From contig JASLJO010000048.1 of the NCBI GenBank assembly GCA_030152505.1, positions 1 through 23,127 on the forward strand: a stretch of DNA of 23,127 nt, in the 5' to 3' direction. Made by a program: the position numbers and the translations under genes. The DNA is from Solirubrobacterales bacterium. Its GTDB lineage: Bacteria; Actinomycetota; Thermoleophilia; Solirubrobacterales; 70-9. A model generated the notes under the pieces. The model was not told the DNA's origin and searched no databases. It was given only the letters and a program-made list of their open reading frames with translations. This document shows, one piece after another, positions 6,923 to 17,504 of the stretch (position 1 is the stretch's first letter; each line of letters begins with the position of its first letter).

Positions 6923-8068
6923 ATGAAGAAGCTGGTGATACTCGGGGCGACGGGCTCGATCGGCACGCAGGCGCTGGAGATCGTTGCCGCGTCCGAGGAG
7001 CTGCAGGTCGTCGGCCTGGCGGCTGCGAAGAACTGGGAACAGGCGCTGGAGCAGGCACGGCAGCACGGAGTGCCCGTCGTCGCCCTCGCCGACGCCAATT
7101 CAGCCGAGCGGGCGCGCTCGGCTTGGGACGGCCGGGTGCTGGCCGGGGAGGAGGGGATCCGCGAGCTGATCTCCGCTTCCGGCGCCGACCTGGTCCTCAA
7201 CGGCATCGTCGGCGCCGCCGGGCTCGGGCCGACCGTCGTCGCGCTCGGCGAGGGCATCGACGTCGCCCTCGCCAACAAGGAGAGCCTGGTGATCGGCGGC
7301 GAGCTGACCACGGCGCTGGCCGAAGCGACCGGAGCGCGGCTGCTGCCGGTCGACTCCGAGCACTCGGCGCTCTTCCAGCTGATCGGCGCCGAGCAGCCCG
7401 GTACGGTCGAGCGGCTGGTCCTGACCGCATCCGGCGGGCCCTTCCGCGGCCGTAAGGACCTCGCCGGGGTCGGCGTCGAGGATGCCCTTGCCCACCCGAC
7501 CTGGAGGATGGGCGGGCGGATCACGATCGACTCGGCGACGCTGATGAACAAGGGCTTCGAGGCGATCGAGGCCCACCACCTGTTCGGCGTCCCCTACGAG
7601 CGGATCGAGGTGGTCGTCCACCCGCAGTCGATCGTCCACTCGCTGGTCGACCTCAACGACGGCGCCACCCTGGCCCACCTGGGCTACCCCGATATGCGGG
7701 TACCGATCTCCTATGCCCTTCATTTCCCCGAACGAGCCGACGTCGACGTGCCGCGGCTCGACCTGGCGGCGGTGGGTGAGCTGAGCTTCGAGCGGCCGGA
7801 CCTGGAGACCTTCGCCTGCCTGCGCCTGGCGCTCGAGGCCGGCAGGGCGGGGGGAACGGCGCCCTGCGTGCTCAACGCCGCCGACGAGGTCGCGGTCGCG
7901 GCCTTCCTCGACGGGCAGATCGAGTTCACCGCGATCGCCGCGGTCATCGAGGCCGTGCTGGAGCAGATGCCGGCAGCGCCGGTGACCCACTTCGACGACC
8001 TCTTCGCCGCCGACGCCGAGGCCCGCCGCCACAGCGAAGAGCAGGTCGGGGGGTTGGCGAAGGTATGA
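6923..8068 (+). CDS. dxr: 1-deoxy-D-xylulose 5-phosphate reductoisomerase
   Basis: DXR converts 1-deoxy-D-xylulose 5-phosphate to 2-C-methyl-D-erythritol 4-phosphate using NADPH and a divalent metal, the committed step of the MEP isoprenoid pathway. The 381-residue protein begins with the NADPH loop GATGSIG (8-14), followed by NKESLVIGG (118-126), the metal-binding DSEH (Asp144, Glu146), TASGGPFR, HPTWRMGGRITIDSATLMNK and the third acidic ligand Glu213 in NKGFE. The ATG at 6923 places the NADPH loop at the usual distance from the N-terminus; the frame is open upstream only as a cdsA shadow. The stop overlaps the rseP start (ATGA). ispG, a later MEP-pathway gene, lies downstream in the same window. 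Confidence 0.96.
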   Translation: MKKLVILGATGSIGTQALEIVAASEELQVVGLAAAKNWEQALEQARQHGVPVVALADANSAERARSAWDGRVLAGEEGIRELISASGADLVLNGIVGAAGLGPTVVALGEGIDVALANKESLVIGGELTTALAEATGARLLPVDSEHSALFQLIGAEQPGTVERLVLTASGGPFRGRKDLAGVGVEDALAHPTWRMGGRITIDSATLMNKGFEAIEAHHLFGVPYERIEVVVHPQSIVHSLVDLNDGATLAHLGYPDMRVPISYALHFPERADVDVPRLDLAAVGELSFERPDLETFACLRLALEAGRAGGTAPCVLNAADEVAVAAFLDGQIEFTAIAAVIEAVLEQMPAAPVTHFDDLFAADAEARRHSEEQVGGLAKV

Positions 8069-9158
8069 GCTGGATATACGTCTTCCTCGGCTTCTCGGCG
8101 CTGATCATCCTGCACGAGGCCGGCCATTTCTTCGCCGCCAAGGCAACCGGCATGAGAGTCGAGCGCTTCTTCCTCTTCTTCGGGCCGACGATCTTCTCGA
8201 TCAAGCGGGGGGAGACCGAGTACGGAATCAAATCGATCCCGCTCGGCGGCTACGTGAAGATCAGCGGCATGAACCCCGACGACAGGCTGCCGCCAGGGGA
8301 GGAGCACCGCGGCTACTACGAACAGCCGGTCTGGAGGAGGATCGTGGTGATCGGGGCGGGGCCGGCGGTCAACATCGCCCTCGCCTTCGTCGTCTTCTTC
8401 CTCGTCCTCTTCATCAGCGGCGAGAAGCCGACGCAGACCGTCGGCGAAATCGTGCCCAGGTCGCCCGCTGCCGAAACGCTGAAGGAAGGCGACGAAATCG
8501 TCGCGGTCGACGGCAGGCGCTACCCGGGCATGAGCACCGAAGCGCGCCTGGAAAAGTTCAGGAGCCAGGTGGCCTCCCACAGATGCGCCGGCAAACAGGC
8601 CGATGGCTGCCGCGCCACCGAGCCGGTGCAGATCACGGTGAAGCGAGACGGCACGCTGCGGACGATCTCCGTTAAGCCCGAATACGAAGCGGCATTGGGC
8701 AACACGCGAATCGGCTTCGCCTACGGGAGCGTCCCGGCCGAATACAGCGTCGGCGAAGCAACTGACGAAGCGCTCGGCGCGATGTGGAAGGTGACCAGCG
8801 GCACCGTCACGGTCTTCGGCAACCTGCTCGACGAGAAGCACCGCAAGGAAGTCTCCGGCGTCGTCGGGGTCAGCGACGTGGCCCACCAGACGATCGAGAA
8901 GCTCGGCGCCACCGAAGCACTGATCCTGCTGGCACTGGTCAGCCTCTCGCTGGGCCTGATCAACCTCTTCCCGTTCCTGCCGCTCGACGGCGGCCATATC
9001 TTCTGGAGCCTGGTGGAGAAAGTGCGCGGCAAGCCGGTGCCCTTCCGGACCATGGAACGCGCCGGCGCGGTCGGCTTCGTGCTGGTGATCATGCTCGCCG
9101 TCCTCGGCCTCAGCAACGACATCGGCCGGATCACCGGCGAAGGGTTCAACGTCCGCTG

Positions 9159-9159
<1 letters not shown>
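8065..9159 (+). CDS. rseP: RseP-like site-2 metalloprotease
   Basis: This is an intramembrane zinc protease (M50 family) that cuts transmembrane substrates such as anti-sigma factors after a first cleavage. The 364-residue protein has the zinc motif HEAGH (17-21) in the first membrane helix, GGYVKI shortly after, a single PDZ domain (about 125-215), and the third metal ligand in LPLDGGH (Asp308) of a late helix. The PDZ region carries an insertion with two cysteines (RCAGKQADGC, about 173-182) that could form a disulfide on the extracytoplasmic side. The order dxr-rseP-ispG is common in bacteria; here fadD and a minus-strand pair separate rseP from ispG. The candidate membrane anti-sigma protein at 21245-22120 is a conceivable but unproven substrate. 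Confidence 0.94.
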
Positions 9160-10988
<1,829 letters not shown>

Positions 10989-11895
10989 GCCGCGGGTGAG
11001 GGGTCGGACTGGCCCACGGCCCGCGCCTTGACCCGGAAGACGTGGCGGCCGAGGGCGAGGCGGGCGAGGGTGAACGGTGAGTCGCAGTGCCGATAGGGCC
11101 TGCGGTCGACCTTGCATAGGAAAGCCGAGCCGGCGACGCTGGAGGAGAAGCCGAAGGTCGGAGTGCGGTCGCGGGTGCGGTGCGGCGGCCGGCGGCGGAT
11201 CCGGGTTTGGGGCTTTCGTCGCCGGCCGCCGGCTTCCGTCCCTTTTGGAAGAGGGCCGCCGGCGCCCGTCTGCGATGAGCAGGCATGCTCGCTGGGGGCG
11301 GCGGAGTTCGGACGCGGACCGGGGAAGGCGTCGGCGAAGTCGGTGGCGCTGTCGTTGCTGTCGTCTTCCTGCTCGAGCAGGGTCGGGCAGCGCGGCGCGA
11401 TGCTCCGGCGCAGCGCCATTCCATCCGGGATGCCCGTCGAATCGGCGGGCGACCCCGCAGGCGATGGCAGCGACCCGCTGAAGCTCCCCCAGGACACGCA
11501 GTCGAGCGATTCCCAGCAGACCGCGCCGCCGGCGGGGTCGAGCTGGCCTGACGGGGACAGCCCGGCGTCCCCCTGCACGCCGAACTGGGACTCCGCCTCA
11601 GGGGTGGCGAAGAGGACGGTGCGCTGATTGTCGCCGCTGGGCACATCGGTGGCGATCGTGTTCGTGGCCACCGGAGAGCCACCCTTGTCGTAGGTGCGGA
11701 GGAGGTGCCCGCCGACGAAGTTCTGCCCGCCCTCGAACATCTGCAGCTCGACATACTGGGCGTTGGGGTTTGCGGCGGAGCCGGGATAGACCTCGCGGAT
11801 CTGGATCAGGTGGAAGGTGGCCCCGGCCGGCGGGGCTGCGAGCAGAGGCAGGACGAGTGCGAGGACGCTCGCTCCGCAGGCCCGGACGAGGGTCC

Positions 11896-13689
11896 TCACC
11901 GATGCCTCACCACCCTGAACGTCCAGGTCGCCGGCGTGGGATCGGAGAGGCCGCCCGATATCGCCCGGATCTTGACCGTGTGCCTGCCGGGCGCAAGCGA
12001 CTTCGTCGTGAAGGGGGAGCGGCAGGGCTTGAACCCCGTCCCGTCGACCTTGCACTGGAAAGTCACCCCAGGGGCGGCGGAGCGGAACCGGAAGGTTGGG
12101 GTGCGGTCACTGGTCTTGGCCGCCGGCTTCGCGCCGATCGTGGTCTGCGGAGGCAGGGGGGGCGACGTGCTGGGGATGGCCACCGGCGGAGGTGGGCTCG
12201 GGGCGGGGGTGGCTGGCAGCACGACGTCGAACGTGTAGCCGGCCGGACTGGCGTCGACGTTTTCGCTCGGATCGATGGCCCGCACCTGGAATGAGTGCGA
12301 CCCGTTTCCCAAGCCCGAGTAGGCGATGCCCGCGGTGGGGCAGGCGGCAAAGCCTCCCGCATCCAGCTTGCATTCGAAGCTCGACCCCGGCTCGCTCGAC
12401 GTATAGGTGAAGGAGGCCTCGGAGCTGCCGCTCGGGTTCGACGGCTGGGAGAGGATCGTCGTCTCGGGCGGGGTCGTATCGGCCAGCGAGTTGTCAACGG
12501 TCCACGAGAACGAAGCGGGGGAGCCCTGGTTGCCGGCTTTGTCCCGCGCCCTCGCTTTGAACGTGTATTCGCCGTTGGCGAGTTTCGTGTAGGTCTTGCC
12601 GGAGCTGCAGGCCGAGAAGGCATCCGGCTGGGCTTCCTTGGCCAGGCTGCATTCGAAGGTGGAGCCGCTCTCGCCGGCGTGAAAGGTGAACGCCGCCGAG
12701 GCGCCGGGGCTGGGATCCGCCGGGTGGGTGTCGATCGTCGCGCCTGGCGCGACCGTGTCCACGGTCCAGGTATACGAGGCCGGCGTCGGGTCGGATCCGG
12801 ACAGATTGAAGCCGCGCACCTGGAAGGTGTGACTGCCGTCCATCAGGCTGCTGTAGGCCTGCGGACCCCCCACCGGGCAGGAGGTGAACGCGGCGGCATC
12901 GAGCTTGCATTCGTAGCCCGTGGCGCCGGGCGCTTCGTAGGTGAATTCGGCTTCGTCGCTGCTCGAGTTGAGCGGCGGCCGGTCGTCGATCACGGTGTTG
13001 GGGACGCCCGGGCAGACGGCCTCGGTGATCGGGCTGCTGTCGTTGCGGGGAGCGGGGGTGACCTCTTCGAAGTCGGTGGCGCTGTTGTTGCTGTCGTCGG
13101 ATTCCTCGAGCAGGGTCGGGCAGCCGGGCGTGATCTTGCGACGCAGCGCCTTGCCGGCCGTGATCCCGGCGGGAGACGCCGGGCTGCCGGCGCTGGTGCC
13201 GGTCGCGGTCTGAAGGGCGGCACCGCCGCTGAAGTTGCCCCAGGCGACGCAGTCGGCCGGGATGCCGCCGGCGTTCCAGCACGCGGCCCCACCGGCCGCG
13301 GGGACCGCGAGCCCCGAGTCGACCAGGTCCGGCGCGACGCCGAACGCGGTCGCCACGTTCGTGTCGCCGATCAACACGGTCTGCTGATTGGCCGCGTTGG
13401 CGACGCCGGAGGAGAAGGTCGAGCTGTGGACCAGCGTGCCGCTCGTGTTGTAGAGGGTCATCGCGTGGCCGCTGAGAAAGCCCTGGCCGCCGGCGTACAT
13501 CTGCAGCTCGACGTAGCTGTCGTTGCTCGACCCGGCGTAGACCTCGCGCACCTTGATCAGGTGGAACGTCGCCTGGGCTGAAGGGGCAAAGGCAAGCAGA
13601 ATCGCCGCAACCAGCAAGGGCGAGACGAGGCGAAGCCCTCGCCTCGCCGTGCGAAACAACCGCTCGCCTCCACGATTGTGGGTACCCAT
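11896..13689 (-). CDS. Secreted protein with lamin-tail-like domain and four Ig-like modules
   Basis: This 597-residue predicted exported protein has a signal peptide at residues 1-40 (RR motif, hydrophobic core 21-36, AQA cleavage site). Residues 41 to about 220 resemble a lamin-tail domain (VREVYAGS...SYVELQMYAGGQGFLSGH) and end in DDSNNSATDF. Three Ig-like modules of about 85 residues follow, each with the pattern FxCxLD...FxxC, a YxxLxxGxHTFxVRA strand and a closing SYTWTVD-like strand; the cysteine pair probably forms a disulfide. A Pro-rich linker (about 505-530) leads to a fourth module starting at DRTPTFRF. Such modules are frequent in surface proteins of Thermoleophilia-type actinomycetes. 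No sortase motif or C-terminal membrane anchor is visible. It heads a two-gene minus-strand operon with its shorter paralogue and is divergent from ispG. Confidence 0.85.
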   Translation of the reverse strand: MGTHNRGGERLFRTARRGLRLVSPLLVAAILLAFAPSAQATFHLIKVREVYAGSSNDSYVELQMYAGGQGFLSGHAMTLYNTSGTLVHSSTFSSGVANAANQQTVLIGDTNVATAFGVAPDLVDSGLAVPAAGGAACWNAGGIPADCVAWGNFSGGAALQTATGTSAGSPASPAGITAGKALRRKITPGCPTLLEESDDSNNSATDFEEVTPAPRNDSSPITEAVCPGVPNTVIDDRPPLNSSSDEAEFTYEAPGATGYECKLDAAAFTSCPVGGPQAYSSLMDGSHTFQVRGFNLSGSDPTPASYTWTVDTVAPGATIDTHPADPSPGASAAFTFHAGESGSTFECSLAKEAQPDAFSACSSGKTYTKLANGEYTFKARARDKAGNQGSPASFSWTVDNSLADTTPPETTILSQPSNPSGSSEASFTYTSSEPGSSFECKLDAGGFAACPTAGIAYSGLGNGSHSFQVRAIDPSENVDASPAGYTFDVVLPATPAPSPPPPVAIPSTSPPLPPQTTIGAKPAAKTSDRTPTFRFRSAAPGVTFQCKVDGTGFKPCRSPFTTKSLAPGRHTVKIRAISGGLSDPTPATWTFRVVRHR

Positions 13690-13762
13690 CCGTTTATGCG
13701 TACGGACGAGCGGCCGCCCGGGTTCAATCCGACTGGAGAAGCCTTACCGCTACGCTCCCGAT
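13690..13762. promoter_or_regulatory. Divergent intergenic region between the secreted-protein operon and ispG
   Basis: This 73-bp gap must contain promoters in both directions. Toward ispG, TACGCT (13751-13756) fits the TANNNT -10 pattern and ends 6 nt before the ATG, with no Shine-Dalgarno, so a leaderless ispG mRNA is plausible. Toward the minus operon, an AT-rich CATAAA lies just before the ATG at 13689 but is poorly placed as a -10. A GCGGCCGC palindrome is at 13710-13717. Confidence 0.4.
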
Positions 13763-15016
13763 ATGTCTTCCAAGCGGCAGATATTCGTCGGCGGGGTGCC
13801 GATCGGCGGCGGCGCGCCGGTGGCGGTGCAGACGATGACCAAGACCGAGACCGCCAACCTGGCGGCGACGATGGAGCAGATCCGCAAGGTCGCCGACGCG
13901 GGGGCGGACATAGTCCGTGTGGCGGTACCGCGCGACGACGACGTCGAGGCGCTGAAGACGATCGTCAAGGACTCGCCGATCCCCGTGATCGCCGACATCC
14001 ACTTCAACCACACGCTGGCGCTGAAGGCGATCGACGCCGGCGCCCACTGCATCCGGCTCAACCCCGGCAACATCGGCGGGCGCGACAAAGTCGCAGAGGT
14101 GGCCGAGAGGGCGACGGCCGCCGGCGTGCCGATGCGGATCGGGGTCAACTCGGGCTCGCTGCCCAAGCATTTGCACGAGCTGGAGCGCGAGGCGCCGGTC
14201 GAGGCGCTGGTCGCCGCGGCGGTCGAGTTCGTCGAGCTGATGGAGGGCCTGGACTTCGAGCAGTTCAAGGTCTCGATCAAGTCGACCAACGTGCCCAATA
14301 CGATCGCCGCCAACCGGCTGCTCGCCGAGAGGATCCCCTACCCGCTGCACCTGGGGATCACCGAGGCGGGGACCAAATGGTCCGGCGCTTTGAAATCCTC
14401 GGTCGGGCTTGGGACGCTGCTCGCCGACGGCATCGGCGACACGATCCGGATCAGCCTTTCGACCTTTCATGCCGAGGAGGAGGTCAAGGTCGCCTGGGAG
14501 ATCCTCAAGGCGCTGCAGCTGCGCGAGCGCGGCCCGGTGCTGATCGCCTGTCCGACCTGCGGCCGCCTGCAGTTCGACATGGATTCGGTCGTCGCCGAAA
14601 TCGAGCAGCGACTCGAGAGCTATGCCGAGCCGGTGGAGGTGGCTGTGCTGGGCTGTGCGGTCAATGGCATCGGCGAGGCCAGCCACGCCGATTTCGGCAT
14701 TGCCGGCGCCAAGAACGAGGGCCTGATCTTCGCCCACGGCAAACCCCTGCGCAAGGTGCCGCAGGCGGCGTTGGTCGACACCCTGTTCGAGGAGATCGAC
14801 AAGTCGCTGGACCGCGGGAGGGTCGAGGTCGACGAGGCCAAATCACGCGAGGGAGCCGCCTGGCTGGCCAAGATCGAGGAGGAAAACGCCGGCGAACTGA
14901 CCCCCGAGAGGATCGCCAAGCTGGAGAAGGAAGCGGTCGAAAAGGGGGAGTCGGACAAAGTCCTGCTGGACGAGGAGGCTTCACCCACGGCCGGGCGCCG
15001 CTTCACCCGCGCCTGA
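13763..15016 (+). CDS. ispG: 4-hydroxy-3-methylbut-2-en-1-yl diphosphate synthase
   Basis: IspG (GcpE) reductively opens methylerythritol cyclodiphosphate to HMBPP, the penultimate MEP-pathway step, using a [4Fe-4S] cluster. The 417-residue protein has the TIM-barrel half with QTMTKTET (23-30), DIHFNHTLA (78-86) and RLNPGNIG (98-105), and the cluster-binding half with Cys263 and Cys266 in CPTCGR, Cys298 in LGCAVNGIGE, and Glu305. The residue after the last core strand (about 350) begins a charged Glu/Lys-rich extension of roughly 65 residues not found in the 372-residue E. coli enzyme. The ATG at 13763 matches the expected N-terminus; the upstream open frame is a shadow of the divergent gene. 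It works in the same pathway as dxr. Confidence 0.96.
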   Translation: MSSKRQIFVGGVPIGGGAPVAVQTMTKTETANLAATMEQIRKVADAGADIVRVAVPRDDDVEALKTIVKDSPIPVIADIHFNHTLALKAIDAGAHCIRLNPGNIGGRDKVAEVAERATAAGVPMRIGVNSGSLPKHLHELEREAPVEALVAAAVEFVELMEGLDFEQFKVSIKSTNVPNTIAANRLLAERIPYPLHLGITEAGTKWSGALKSSVGLGTLLADGIGDTIRISLSTFHAEEEVKVAWEILKALQLRERGPVLIACPTCGRLQFDMDSVVAEIEQRLESYAEPVEVAVLGCAVNGIGEASHADFGIAGAKNEGLIFAHGKPLRKVPQAALVDTLFEEIDKSLDRGRVEVDEAKSREGAAWLAKIEEENAGELTPERIAKLEKEAVEKGESDKVLLDEEASPTAGRRFTRA

Positions 15017-15046
15017 GTCGTCCCACGCGAAAGCTCCTGTCGCCAG

Positions 15047-15069
15047 CTATCCGCCTAACTAGTGGATAG
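15047..15069 (+). promoter_or_regulatory. Hairpin/palindrome upstream of proS
   Basis: CTATCC (15047-15052) pairs with GGATAG (15064-15069); two further pairs, one a G-T wobble, extend the stem to 8 bp around a 7-base loop CTAACTA. It lies in the 63-bp ispG-proS gap and overlaps both the alternative GTG at 15062 and the -10-like hexamer TAGGTT (15067-15072). It could be an operator or a leader hairpin. No T-box features are recognisable. Confidence 0.4.
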
Positions 15070-15072
15070 GTT
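15067..15072 (+). promoter_or_regulatory. Putative -10 element for leaderless proS
   Basis: TAGGTT ends 7 nt before the GTG at 15080, the same geometry as at proC, ispG and the thioesterase gene. There is no Shine-Dalgarno before 15080. This supports 15080 over 15062 as the proS start. Confidence 0.3.
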
Positions 15073-15079
15073 TCCCGCA

Positions 15080-15328
15080 GTGACGCGGTTGAGCCAGACG
15101 TTTCTGCCCACGCTGAAGGATTCCCCTTCGGATGCGGAGGCCGTGTCGCACAAGCTGATGGTGCGCGCCGGGTTGATCCGGCAGCTCGGGGCGGGTTTGT
15201 GGACCTATCTGCCCGCTGGCTGGCGGACGATCCGGAAGGTCGAGGCGATCCTGCGGGAGGAGATGGAGGGGATCGGTTGCCATGAGATGCTGATGCCGGT
15301 ACTGCAACGCGCCGAGCCGTGGCTGTAG
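15080..15328 (+). pseudogene. proS: Prolyl-tRNA synthetase, N-terminal fragment ending at an in-frame TAG
   Basis: This is the first part of a bacterial-type class II prolyl-tRNA synthetase: TRLSQTFLPTLKD at the N-terminus, then SHKLMVRAGLIRQLGAGLW and motif 1 around LPAGWRTIRKVE. At 15326-15328 the frame meets TAG directly before TGRWEIDELF, where relatives have a Lys, Glu or Gln codon, so one base change (for example AAG or CAG to TAG) explains the stop. The same frame then continues without a break for the rest of the enzyme. I prefer the GTG at 15080 on homology and promoter spacing; a GTG at 15062 would add six residues. The fragment of 82 residues cannot be active alone. Confidence 0.85.
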
Positions 15329-15385
15329 ACGGGTCGCTGGGAGATCGACGAGCTGTTCAAGCTCGAGGATCGCAGGGGCGCGCCG

Positions 15386-16768
15386 ATGGCCCTGGCGATG
15401 ACCCATGAGGAGTGCGTCACCTACCACGTGGCACGCGAGGTGCGCTCCTACCGCGACCTGCCGCTGATGCTCTTCCACATCCAGACCAAGGAGCGCGACG
15501 AGCCGCGCCCGCGCGCCGGCGTCCTGCGCACCCGCGAGTTCACGATGAAGGACGCCTACTCCTTCGACCGCGACGAGGAGGGGCTGGCGCGCTCCTACGA
15601 GGCGCAGAGCGGTGCCTACGGGCGGATCTTCGACCGCTGTGGGCTGCGCTGGTACCGGGTCGAGTCCGACGTCGGGATGATGGGCGGCTCCGGCGCGCAC
15701 GAGTACATGGCGCCCTGTCCGGCAGGTGAGAACGAGGTGGCACTGGCCCCGGGATACGCCGCCAATGTCGAGATCGCCTCGGCTGATCCGCGGGCCGTCG
15801 AGCTGCCGGTGGCACTGGACGCACCCGAGGAGATCGATACGCCCGGCTTGGCCAAGGTCGAGGAGGTGGCGGACCACCTCGGGCTCCAGCACGGAGCCTT
15901 CATCAAGACCCTGCCGATCATCGTCGAGGGGCGCGGGATGGTCCTCGTGCTGCTCCGTGGCGACCACCGGCTCAACGAGATCAAGCTGCGCAACGGGATG
16001 AAGACCGACTTCCGCCAGGCGAGCAGCGAGGAGATCGAGGCGCAGCTCGGCCCGGTCGGCTACCTCGGCCCGGTCGGCAGCGGCCTGCCGATCATCAAGG
16101 ACGCGGCGCTCACCGGCAGCTCATACGTCTCCGGCGCCAACAAGCCGAACGCCCACCTGCGTGGCATCGACCCCTCGCGCGACTTCGAGGCCTACGAGAT
16201 GGACGTGCGCACGGTCGAGTCCGGCGACACCGCGCCGGGCGGCGGCACGATCGAGATCGAGCCCGCGATCGAGGTCGGCAACATCTTCCAGCTCGGCACC
16301 CGTTACTCGGAGCCACTCGGCGCCACGTACCTCGACGAGAGCGGGGTCGAGCGACCGATCGTGATGGGCTCTTACGGGATCGGCCCCGCCCGGGTCGTCG
16401 CCGCGGCGATCGAGCAGGGGGCCGACGAGCGCGGCATCGTCTGGCCCGCCGGCCTCGCTCCCTGGCAGGTGCAGCTCGTCTCCCTGGCCAAGGCGGGCGA
16501 AGCCGAGCGCGAGGCGGCCGATGCGCTGTACGAGACGCTGCGCGAGGGCGGGGCGGAGGTCCTCTACGACGACCGCGACGCCGGCCCGGGAGAGAAGCTG
16601 ACCGACGCCGAGCTGCTCGGCTGCCCGCTGCGCGTGGTGGTCGGCCGGCGCGGCCTGGCCAGGGGGGTGGTCGAGGCAAGCGAGCGAGCAGGCGGCGCCG
16701 AGCACGAGCTGCCCGTCGAGGAAGCCGGCGAGCGCGCCCTCGCCCTGCTCCAGGGCGAGGATGGCTGA
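15386..16768 (+). pseudogene. proS: Prolyl-tRNA synthetase, main part downstream of the in-frame TAG
   Basis: This is the continuation of proS in the same frame; homology begins at 15329, directly after the TAG, and the first ATG is at 15386. It contains class II motif 2 (RTREFTMKDAYSFD, residues about 150-163 of the restored protein), the inserted YbaK-like editing domain (about 235-375, with GLAKVEEVADHLG and AFIKTLPI), motif 3 (GSYGIGPARVVAA, about 429) and the C-terminal anticodon-binding domain (APWQVQLVSLAKAG onward). A fragment starting at 15386 would lack motif 1 and could not charge tRNA-Pro. ProS is normally essential and single-copy, so either the stop is a sequencing error, it is suppressed, or another copy exists. 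The end overlaps the next gene by 8 bp. Confidence 0.88.
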
Positions 16769-17414
16769 TACCGCCCCCTTTGGGCGCGGTCGCATTCGCC
16801 GTCTCTTCGGGCTCGACCGCAGCGGGCCGCCGCCACGACAGACGCGGAAGGGTGAACCGCTCAATCCCTGGACGCTGCCCAACCTTGTCGGCTACCTGCG
16901 CCTCGCCGGGCTGCCGGTCTTCCTCTATCTCGCCTTCGAATCGGGCGACGGCCGCAGCGCCGCCTCAGCGACCCTCTTCTGGCTGATCGCCGCCGGCGAC
17001 TACCTCGACGGCTTCATCGCCCGCGTCACCGGACAGTACAGCCGCCTCGGGGCAATGCTCGACCCGCTGATCGACCGCCTGACGATCCTCTCCGGCGCCA
17101 TCGTCTGCTGGCACTTCGAGCTGCTGCCGCGCTGGGCGCTGGCGCTGTTGGTCGCACGCGAGCTGGCGATGCTGCTGCTCGCCCAGTACGGCCTGCGCCA
17201 CGGCGTGCAGATCGCCGTCAACTGGCCGGGGCGGATCTCGGTCTTTCCGATCATGGGCGGCATCTTCTTTGCCCTGGTCTTCGCCGGCTGGGTGCCCACG
17301 GCGCTGCTGATCCTCGGCGTCGCTCTCGCCCTCCTGGCCACCGTCCTCTACGCCCGGACGGGCCTGCGCGCGGTGAGGGAACAGAAGGCGCAAGCCGGCT
17401 CTCAGGCTCCATAA
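16761..17414 (+). CDS. CDP-alcohol phosphatidyltransferase (PgsA-like)
   Basis: This integral membrane enzyme transfers a phosphatidyl group from CDP-diacylglycerol to an alcohol acceptor, making a phospholipid such as phosphatidylglycerol phosphate. The 217-residue protein has a polar N-terminus of about 35 residues, the conserved PNLVGYLRLAG entry, and the complete CDP-OH-P motif: Asp80, Asp83-Gly84, Ala87-Arg88, Gly97, Asp101 and the catalytic-base position Asp105. Several hydrophobic helices follow. The start overlaps the end of proS by 8 bp. It would use the product of cdsA from the same window. The acceptor (glycerol phosphate versus another alcohol) cannot be decided from sequence, so no firm gene symbol is given. 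Confidence 0.9.
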   Translation: MADTAPFGRGRIRRLFGLDRSGPPPRQTRKGEPLNPWTLPNLVGYLRLAGLPVFLYLAFESGDGRSAASATLFWLIAAGDYLDGFIARVTGQYSRLGAMLDPLIDRLTILSGAIVCWHFELLPRWALALLVARELAMLLLAQYGLRHGVQIAVNWPGRISVFPIMGGIFFALVFAGWVPTALLILGVALALLATVLYARTGLRAVREQKAQAGSQAP

Positions 17415-17436
17415 CCTTCAACCTAGAGTTGAACCT
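17414..17436. promoter_or_regulatory. MerR-like palindromic operator candidate
   Basis: TTCAAC (17417-17422) and GTTGAA (17428-17433) form a perfect inverted repeat around CTAGA, and the flanking ACC...CCT also resembles the ACCT...AGGT-type ends of MerR-family operators. The right half overlaps the -35 of the promoter driving the RsiG-like gene. An FtsR-like MerR regulator is encoded 0.8 kb downstream in the same cassette, so autoregulation is a reasonable hypothesis. Unlike classic MerR sites, the palindrome is not centred between -35 and -10. Confidence 0.5.
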
Positions 17437-17456
17437 TTGGCCTGGCGACCTATAAT
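17429..17456 (+). promoter_or_regulatory. Promoter of the RsiG-GarA-FtsR cassette
   Basis: TTGAAC (17429-17434) and a consensus TATAAT (17451-17456) are separated by 16 bp. This is the best sigma-70-type promoter in the window. Transcription would start near 17463, giving a leader of roughly 40 nt with a hairpin and a Shine-Dalgarno AAGGAG (17495-17500). Confidence 0.65.
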
Positions 17457-17473
17457 CCGACACAGCGGCCAAC

Positions 17474-17489
17474 GGAGGCGAAGGCCTCC
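17474..17489 (+). promoter_or_regulatory. Leader hairpin before the RsiG-like gene
   Basis: GGAGGC (17474-17479) pairs with GCCTCC (17484-17489) around the loop GAAG. It lies in the 5' leader, 5 nt before the AAGGAG ribosome binding site. It may stabilise the leader or affect initiation; it has no U-tract and is not a terminator. Confidence 0.45.
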
Positions 17490-17504
17490 CGATCAAGGAG
17501 CGAG

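Noticed and set aside
12295..13581. 428-codon plus-strand open frame across the secreted-protein gene
   Set aside because: The minus-strand reading has a signal peptide, repeat modules and paired cysteines, while the plus frame is Arg/Gly/Ala low-complexity sequence.
15326..15328. Pyrrolysine insertion or genome-wide TAG reassignment
   Set aside because: TAG ends several other genes in the window, and no pyrrolysine machinery or relevant enzyme is present; a point change is simpler.
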